A stretch of DNA of 64,000 bases, from assembly GCA_032622095.1 (NCBI GenBank), contig CP136064.1, forward strand, positions 186,850,209-186,914,208, in the 5' to 3' direction. This document shows, in pieces, positions 57,083 through 64,000 of this stretch; positions within the stretch are counted from its first letter, which is position 1; each line of letters begins with the position of its first letter. The notes beneath the pieces were generated by a model. The model saw nothing but the letters and a program-made list of their open reading frames with translations. It did no database searches and was not told the DNA's origin. A program made the translations under genes and the position numbers. Origin of the DNA: Siphonodentalium dalli. Taxonomy: Eukaryota > Mollusca > Scaphopoda > Gadilida > Siphonodentaliidae.

Positions 57083-57557
57083 AGGTACTCAATCCGATAA
57101 AACTCCTCTCAATTACTATTTCAATGGCTTCAGGGGTCAAAAATATTTTATTCGAGGAAGTCACCCATCGAAGCTCAGATTTGTTAGATATCGATTTTAG
57201 AAATATATTATTTTTCATTATCGGGGAATTCCTTCTGGCCCAGAAGACAGTCAAAATTTCGTTATTATTACCACTTGATTATAGAGTTATCCATCCTTGT
57301 CTGTTTGAATAGAGTTTTGGCGTAAAATCTCGAGCAGGTTACCAAATTGACGGCAGTTATTAGTACTCATCTCGAGCAATTAACAAATTTCAAAAATCAA
57401 TATCTAATAACTCTGAGCTTTGTTTGATGGGTTCCTCGACTCGAATCAAATATTTTTTACCCCCAAAGCCAAAGAAATAGTAATATAGGACACTCTGATC
57501 GGATTGTTGTTGTTGAAATCTGTTAAGATGGGGACCCTCTTTACGGATTGAGTACCT
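57083..57557. mobile_element. piggyBac-type MITE, TTAA duplication
   Basis: TTAA at 57079-57082 and 57558-57561; ends AGGTACTCAATCCGAT / ACGGATTGAGTACCT. About 90 bp longer than the copy at 26678, with both inner arms (TTCGAGGAAGTCACCCATCG and its complement) preserved. Confidence 0.85.
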
Positions 57558-57817
57558 TTAATATTTTTCCCTATCCTCAGCTAACATATGGAATATTACG
57601 TCACGTGCCAAATATGGATCGTTACAACTTACAGTAATCATATTGTAAATTGTCATGCGCATATTCTAAATAACATGACCTCGGTACAGCTCAATAATAT
57701 TTATTATAGCGTGCTTATCGCTGTATCTCCATTGAATTGTTCTTTATTATATAGCATATGAATGGCAAAGCTTGTATTCTGCATGCAAAGTGAAGTAGAC
57801 CTTGAAACGTGCAAATT

Positions 57818-57921
57818 GAGCTTTCCGATGAATGGCAGCAAGCCATATTTCCAATTAAATCCTGAAAAATTTCAATAATTCTGCTGTGGTTAAAGGGTCA
57901 TATACTTTGGGAAATACTGTA
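57818..57921. mobile_element. CAGTAATG MITE copy G, one arm only
   Basis: GAGCTTTCCGATGAATGGC to GGAAATACTGTA: the right half of the palindrome, mutated at the terminus. Confidence 0.6.
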
Positions 57922-59731
57922 CTAAGTACTCTAATGTTGCTGTTTTAAAATCGGCATCATGTTTGTGTGAACACAGCTACCGGTACAAGCATGACCAGGC
58001 AAGTGTTCATACTCTTTACTGCATCTTTGTTGACAAATAAAACAGTAATCTGACTCTGTTGCTCGGATCTCACACAATGTATACATGTCCTGCTGCTTTG
58101 TTTATTCTACTTGATTACTAGAAAACAACTCAATGTTGACAGAGGATATATGTTCTTGTGTACTGTCATCTGTGCATATCTACATATCCATGTAAATGTC
58201 TTTATTGAGAGTTAGTTTTCTATCCATCTTTTATGGAACCCAAGGCATATGCAGTGAAAAGTCTGTAAAAACATCACCACATAGAACATTGAACATAGAT
58301 AACTTTGTTTTTAATTACACTCAGGTGCCTAATAATAGTGTCAGCACGATTATTAATTTTGGAGAAAATTCTCTATTATTTGGCATTGAGACAAAGAGTG
58401 AAATTGCTATCACTTTTATTATTTCAGCCTAAATCCCAACCATCAATATTATTAGGCTATCACGATTATTAGGCACTTGAGAGTATTGATAGTTCTCCGA
58501 TAAAAAAAAATTGCGCATTTAAACCAATGTTATTGTTTTGTTTCGAATAATAATAAAACAAGAATGTCTTCAAAAATGGTTTCATAGTTAATTTTGTTGT
58601 TGTTGTTGGGAAGAAAAAAAGCATCTTTAAAATTTTATAATTATTCTTCTTTCTTCTGAGATATGTATGGATAAACTATAGTGCCTGCTGTCAAATGTTG
58701 AAATCCCAGGTAAAGGCAGGTATTATTCTTGGTAACACCATAGGGTGAATATATGCATCTTTCCAAATCACAAAAATAACCTTAAGGATTTTTTGCTCAA
58801 TTTCTTGTCTAATATTTTATAATTTTCAAGTATTATTTCAGTATGAGGATTCTTAATATTACTTCAAATTTGGTTAAATGGAAATGCACTGCAATCATCA
58901 AATAATGAAATTACTGTTCATTTCTTACTGTCAGCTAGCTAGACTTGGGCCTCCTGGGTCTCTTTTGCAATCAGGGTGGCATAATCACTGATATTGAACA
59001 TTGACATTGAGAGATTTCAAAATTCGTCAAGAACTTTAAAGATTAAAGTCTATATCTTCATGTCTTTTTTGAAGTTACACATGGGTCATGGTTTGAGTGG
59101 CATCTACTGATGTATATGGCAACCATTCATTGGGCATACTACACTAATGCTACCATATATTGAATATCATGTAAAGGTATTATCTTCAGTATGAAGCTGT
59201 TGAACCTGGGGAATAAAATATGCTTTCACCTTAGGTCCTTTTATGTAGAGTGGGTATATTGTATCTGCATTAATTAGCATGATTGATCGCCTCTCAACCA
59301 CATAAAAGGTTTCTTCCTATGCAATGTGTCAGCCTTTTATATAACGTTATGTCAAGGATCTCATTTATTATTTAGTTTTGTTGTGGATGTAGCCGCATAC
59401 ATCAAGCTTCTGTTGGTACAGAAGGCTACTGATAGACGAAGAATATATTTTGTAGTTTCCTGGTTAGCTGCAAGTGCCAAAAGGTCATTGTTATGAAAAT
59501 AATTAGTTAGAATTTTATTTACATATAATTTTAGTACCCCAGTCTATCAGGTTTAGTGAAGGGAACAGAAGCTTTTAGAAACTGTTCAATAAGACAAATG
59601 TGTTCTACTGGTTTAAGTAATGTTATCATCTGTAAACATGGATGTATGGAAGGGGATAAGATATTCTGAAAAACAAAAGGTTACTAGTTGTTAATAGATA
59701 GGATGGAATTTTTCATGTTTTCATGGAATGT

Positions 59732-59948
59732 TACAGTAATTCCCTAAATATTCGACTCCAAAACCACAGCAGAATTATGGGTAATTTTTCAGGATTTAGA
59801 TGAAAATATGGCTTGTTGCCATTCGTCGTAAAGCTCTCACTGAGAGCTTTCTGTTGAATGGCAACAAGCCATATTTCGTACTAAATCCTGAAAAATTATC
59901 CATAATTCTGCTGTTGTTAAGGAGTCGATTATTTAGGACATTACTGTA
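59732..59948. mobile_element. CAGTAATG MITE copy F, complete foldback
   Basis: TACAGTAATTCCC to GACATTACTGTA with both arms and the centre CTCTCACTGAGAG. Confidence 0.8.
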
Positions 59949-60001
59949 TTTGTAACCAACTGTTGGTTCCTTGGGGCTTAGCAACACTTCAGATGTTAGG
60001 C

Positions 60002-60522
60002 TACTGTGAATGACTTTAAATTTGTTGGTATAAATTTTCGTGGTTCAGCCATTTATGACTTTTCCGTGGGTTCGTAAATTTGTTGGGTCCGCCGGTACTA
60101 ACTGTCGCCTATAATCCCCCAATAATAACAATCAAGTCCAACTCTCCAACTAATAGAAGTCCAGACACCTCGGGGATCAGTCGGAAATTGCACATCCGCA
60201 CTGTAGGCGTATAATTAATTACATGTAGCATGACGCGTGTCCAAGCTTTTGTTAACGACTATTGAAAATGTCAACAACTGGATTGTATTACATAAACCTA
60301 CATAACCTAGGTGAACGTCATTCTCTTCTCATAACATAACTCCCTAGGCTTTGAATGTACATCGGGTCAATAGAGTTACATGTATCTCCCGCATGATATT
60401 CTCAAAATGGCGACTGCACTTGTTTCAAAGATAAACATTTTTGTAGGGTTTTTAATTTTGTGGTTATCAACCACGAAAACCACGAAAATTGGATCACCAC
60501 GAATAAATGTACTTTTACAGTA
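60002..60522. repeat. probable MITE with TACTGT ends (TTTTCGTGG family)
   Basis: The left end TACTGTGAATGACTTTAAAT, with GTATAAATTTTCGTGG, is mirrored by a right end whose complement reads TACTGTAAAAGTACATTTAT and CCAATTTTCGTGG. TA borders are possible. An open frame at about 60404 (MATALVSKINIFVGFLILWL) lies inside and is probably chance. Confidence 0.5.
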
Positions 60523-63185
60523 TGAATCAGGTTACTCAGCATTTGCATGAAATACCAGTCTGCCCATATGACTTGATCCAACTTTTATATTGTTGGATGG
60601 CTCATGAGAGCCGAATTCCCATTCCATGCCTAGATAATTGCCACTTTAAGGGGCTAAAACTATTTAAGTAATGAGACAGAAGAAAAGCCACCATATCGGT
60701 AATTCTTTACCTTGTATTCTCAAAATTTAAATTATATGAATATATTGAATCCTGCATACAATGAAATGATTTTTTTATATATATTTGTTAGTAAATAATT
60801 AAGAAAGTCATTTCCATTCAGAAACAGGAGATTTCATTAATTTTGAAGAATGCACAGTATGATTCATATCCATTTCGTTGCACAATTTATAATGTCTTCA
60901 TACTTAAGTAACTTCTATAATTACTATGCTGAAATAGTGTCACATGTTTATGATCTCAATAAAAATGATTAAAACAGAAAGAATCTCTTCCACAGACTAT
61001 TTATTAGAGATCAGTATCCATCATTTGGCTTGTGCCTTGTTGCAGACATTTCTATCATGTAAGACCTATACAGTTATAAAACAATGTTCAATCTCAACAA
61101 ACTAAATACATATTGTTCTGGAACATTATATAAAAGCAATGCTATAATTTAAACCACATGACTAGTATTTCCATTAGCAAAGAACTCCATTGCCATTATG
61201 CCATTTGCAGCAATCAAACAATTCACACTGTACACCATATACGGTCTCTATAATATGAGAAGATTAAAGGAGCTGCTATGCTATGGTATGCTGTATAGCT
61301 ACCCCATTGTTTCAATTATAATAACAAGACTGTTTAAGTTGTGGCGCCAATTTTGCTTGCGATTTGATGATATTAAAGGGGGAAGGAAACTATCGCATAA
61401 CTAAAAGGCATGTGCATTATAAAGCAAGCTGTTCTCTGTTCGTGTGTTAAGTTTCAGTGCACATCTCCACACAAGATCGGTGATATGGCGTCGCAAAATT
61501 ACGCAAGTACCTTGACGCTGCCATTTTGGAAGAAATTTTATCTCCCTGAGTCCCTTTATAGTTTGTGATATCACAGCCTCACTTGGTTGTTTAACGCTAA
61601 ACTGTATCATGTACGATAGTCTGTCTGAGTTTGGCCGAGATTGTCACATTCAGATGTTATGCGACTATTAACTGGCCATAAATTAATTGTTCAAAATTAT
61701 AACGTAAATCATTTTGGCTTATAATACATGTACATGTATGTAGTCTTCAAAAGGCTGTGATTGCTTGGATTTTATGCAGAATAACAAACAAACACGTCAA
61801 AATTATATATTTTCTTGTGGTAGCCTTTGCACATATCAGTACTAAGCATGAGTAACGTACAGTGAGTCCCTGACGTCATGATCTTATAAATATGGATGCA
61901 CTGTAATTAGCAGGAGTTTTGTGTTACGCGATGTGATATGGTTGTGTATGAGTTTAACTGAGAAATGAGAGGTGTTTTGTCGCACCATGGTTGATATAAT
62001 AAATATATTAATGGCCTGATTTGTTGAGGTTTCCCTTCCCCTTTAATGATCGGCTTCATATTGTGATTAGAGATAGCTTTTGATCAGTTATCATATTTGG
62101 GCCCAGCCTTTCCAGTCTTATACATGTATCATATAGAATATAGATAATGCATAGCTTGGAATTTACTATATCAAAATAAGCGTCTTCGAGGAGGGATAGT
62201 CCGTGAGCCGTAGCTAGGCAAATGGATTATTCCTCTCAATTCCTTTGGCATAGTCATCAACAAACCATGCATTATTTATTATATTGTATTGAGCACTGGT
62301 GGAAATTGTCGCAAAATATAAAAAAAGTATAATCTTGTCACATTTATTTCATTTTTGGGCCATGAATTTTACAACCAATTCTCCGAGGTTAGATTCTACA
62401 GTCTGTGGTGACAATTATAGAAAGATCTGGGCAGCACTATTGTGTTATAAGCTACAACACAAACATCTTGTCTTCATGATCCATCCATTTATTTCTAAAA
62501 ATCATGGTTAAAAAAGACATTTTGGCAAAATTTGACAACTTTGTCTTCAAAGAAATGCGGAAAAAAATATTTATATTTCAACTTTGGATTCATCTACTTG
62601 CGAACCTAACGCAGACAGAAACTGAAGCATTAAATATTCCAGATAATGTGGTATGGGCACAAAATCATTAAAATCCTCTGCTACATGTTCATCTAATAAT
62701 GTACAATTACATCAATGTTATAATGAAAATTGGATTACAGGTATTAAATTTGTTGCATCTTGATGTTGGCTGTGAATTGTCAAGTGAATTCTTTTTCAAA
62801 CAAGGTCTCACCTATAAAATTTCAAATAGCTAGAAAATCTGTCTGATAGTCACTATCACTTAATGAAGGACGAAAAAGCAGTGTTTGGCATAAGTAATTC
62901 AATTTCGTTAAAATGATAACCATTAACTGTCAGACTTGTGTGTCCTTATATAAGTTGTAACACCCACAATCAAATGTTATCGAGACATTTTTATCTACAT
63001 GTATATAAGTGTAATATAGTGAACATCTAATGATTACATTTGTGTGATACATGTAGCTTGCAGTTTTGTATATGTATATGTTGTAATTTGCAAGTGAATT
63101 CTATATCATACAAGGTCTTACCAATGTAAGATCAAATGGCTAGAAATATTATCCGATGATCACTTTGATAAAAAAAAAGCAGTGT
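60523..63185. other. no assignable features
   Basis: AT-rich sequence with many ACATGTA motifs and short open frames only. Two stretches (62770-62880 and 63080-63185) resemble each other (AATTGTCAAGTGAATTC versus AATTTGCAAGTGAATTC, ACAAGGTCT, GGCTAGAAA), an old duplication of about 110 bp. Confidence 0.4.
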
Positions 63186-63988
63186 TTAACCCTTTCATGA
63201 TGGGAGCTGCACTGGTGCAGCATTAAAGATCCTGTGCCAGTGCATTCTCTTATATATGTAAGTCTCCCATAGGGAACCTCACATATATAAGAGATTGCAC
63301 TGGCTTGCATGTACAAGGTCAAGGTAAATATTGTTAGGCCAATGTATTCTCTTATTTATAGGGAGCCTCGCATATATAAGAGAAAGCATTGACACAGGTT
63401 TTCGCAAAATTTGAGGAAGCTTCAGTCATGGAAGGGCAGGGTTCATAAGGGTGCTTGAATATCTTGAAAGTGCTTGAATTTGGTTTTGGATTTTTCAAGC
63501 CCTTGAAAGTCAATGAATTTTCTCTCAAACACGCTATAAAGGTGCTTGAAAGTGCTTGAATTCAGTATTCAAATGTTGACTTATTGACACACGCTTGTCG
63601 TTTTCTACGCAGTATCAAGCAAGAAATTTCCACAGGTATATTTCTTCTTCTTTTTACTTCATAAAGGTTATCAAGTTATCTATGGAAAAATCATCTGTTG
63701 GGATCATATTTTCTTTCCACTATTTAGTACATAGTATACCTTTGTAATTAATGAAATACAGGTAATAGTATGGATGGTATTATTATTTTAATCTTCATTC
63801 GATCAAAGCACAAGCCATGCATCGGATCATTTTGTTGGAGACTGGATACCCTCGCTTGTATAGATGCAAATATTTCTTTAATCAGTAGTCTGTGAAGTGC
63901 TTGAAAATATTTGAACCAGTGCTTGAAAAGTCTTTGAAAAGTGCTTGAATTTGGATTGAAATTCATAGTGGGAACTCTGAAGGGTTAA
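63186..63988 (+). repeat. TTAA MITE (CCCTTTCATGA family), copy 3, split by another element
   Basis: TTAACCCTTTCATGATGGG at the left. The body matches 23199-23468 to TCATGGAAGGG at 63436, and the last bases (GGGTTAA) reappear at 63982-63988 after the insertion. Confidence 0.7.
63437..63978. mobile_element. hAT-like MITE (AGTGCTTGAA repeats) nested in the TTAA MITE
   Basis: It starts CAGGGTTCATAAGG and ends GTGGGAACTCTG, giving short inverted ends CAGRGTTC, flanked by GAAGGG at 63431-63436 and 63979-63984. Inside both ends, GTGCTTGAA repeats several times. Confidence 0.65.
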
Positions 63989-64000
63989 CAAAGAAATATT

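Noticed and set aside
60404-60520. Plus-strand start MATALVSKINIFVGFLILWL as a signal-anchor exon
   Set aside because: Wrong strand for UXS1, and it lies inside the TTTTCGTGG inverted-repeat element.
1-64000. CRISPR arrays, operons, bacterial promoters or phage genes
   Set aside because: Introns, GT-AG splice sites, LINEs, Tigger and hAT elements show nuclear eukaryotic DNA. The tandem arrays have no spacer-repeat structure.

Overview
The window reads as nuclear DNA of a marine invertebrate, most likely a mollusc and probably a bivalve. It is AT-rich and sparse in genes, with intron-split coding sequence, GT-AG splice sites and a dense load of nested transposable elements. Several of these look like the bivalve 'pearl' / Helentron-associated (HINE) class: a core of roughly 160-bp tandem units, a GGAC- or GCCC-rich microsatellite, and a terminal hairpin. 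The taxon is an inference from this repeat content, not from a species-diagnostic gene.

One conserved gene is certain. It is UXS1 (UDP-glucuronate decarboxylase, which makes UDP-xylose), on the minus strand from at least 36937 down to its stop codon at 1362-1364. Ten exons between 23763 and 1362 join in phase into 368 residues that are collinear with animal UXS1. An 11th exon of 37 nt at 36901-36937 fits by splice sites and phase. The first exon, with the start codon and most of the membrane anchor, was not found. Almost everything else up to 36.9 kb lies inside UXS1 introns. This includes a 5'-truncated LINE (17593-21596, perfect 14-bp target duplication) that is itself split by a pearl/HINE-like element, a deleted Tigger/pogo element nested in a TTAA-flanked MITE 27 bp from a UXS1 acceptor, and seven copies of one foldback MITE across the window (five of them in UXS1 introns).

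The most unusual structure is a minisatellite at 13387-14605, directly 5' (in gene orientation) of the exon encoding the NAD-binding glycine loop. Its units are tandem copies of that exon's own splice acceptor plus its first ~40 coding bases. The gene therefore carries about 19 extra copies of a splice acceptor upstream of the real one.

From 37 kb to the end there is no second gene I can name. There are further pearl-like repeats, an apparently intact LINE ORF of about 940 residues (43413-46238), a truncated tRNA-Ser-like sequence near 47.6 kb, fragments of two different hAT transposons (one with a perfect 8-bp target duplication), more TTAA-type MITEs, and long C/G homopolymers. Long stretches (about 4-5.9 kb, 10-11 kb, 14.6-15.7 kb, 48-51.8 kb, 57.9-59.7 kb, 60.5-63.2 kb) hold nothing I can assign.
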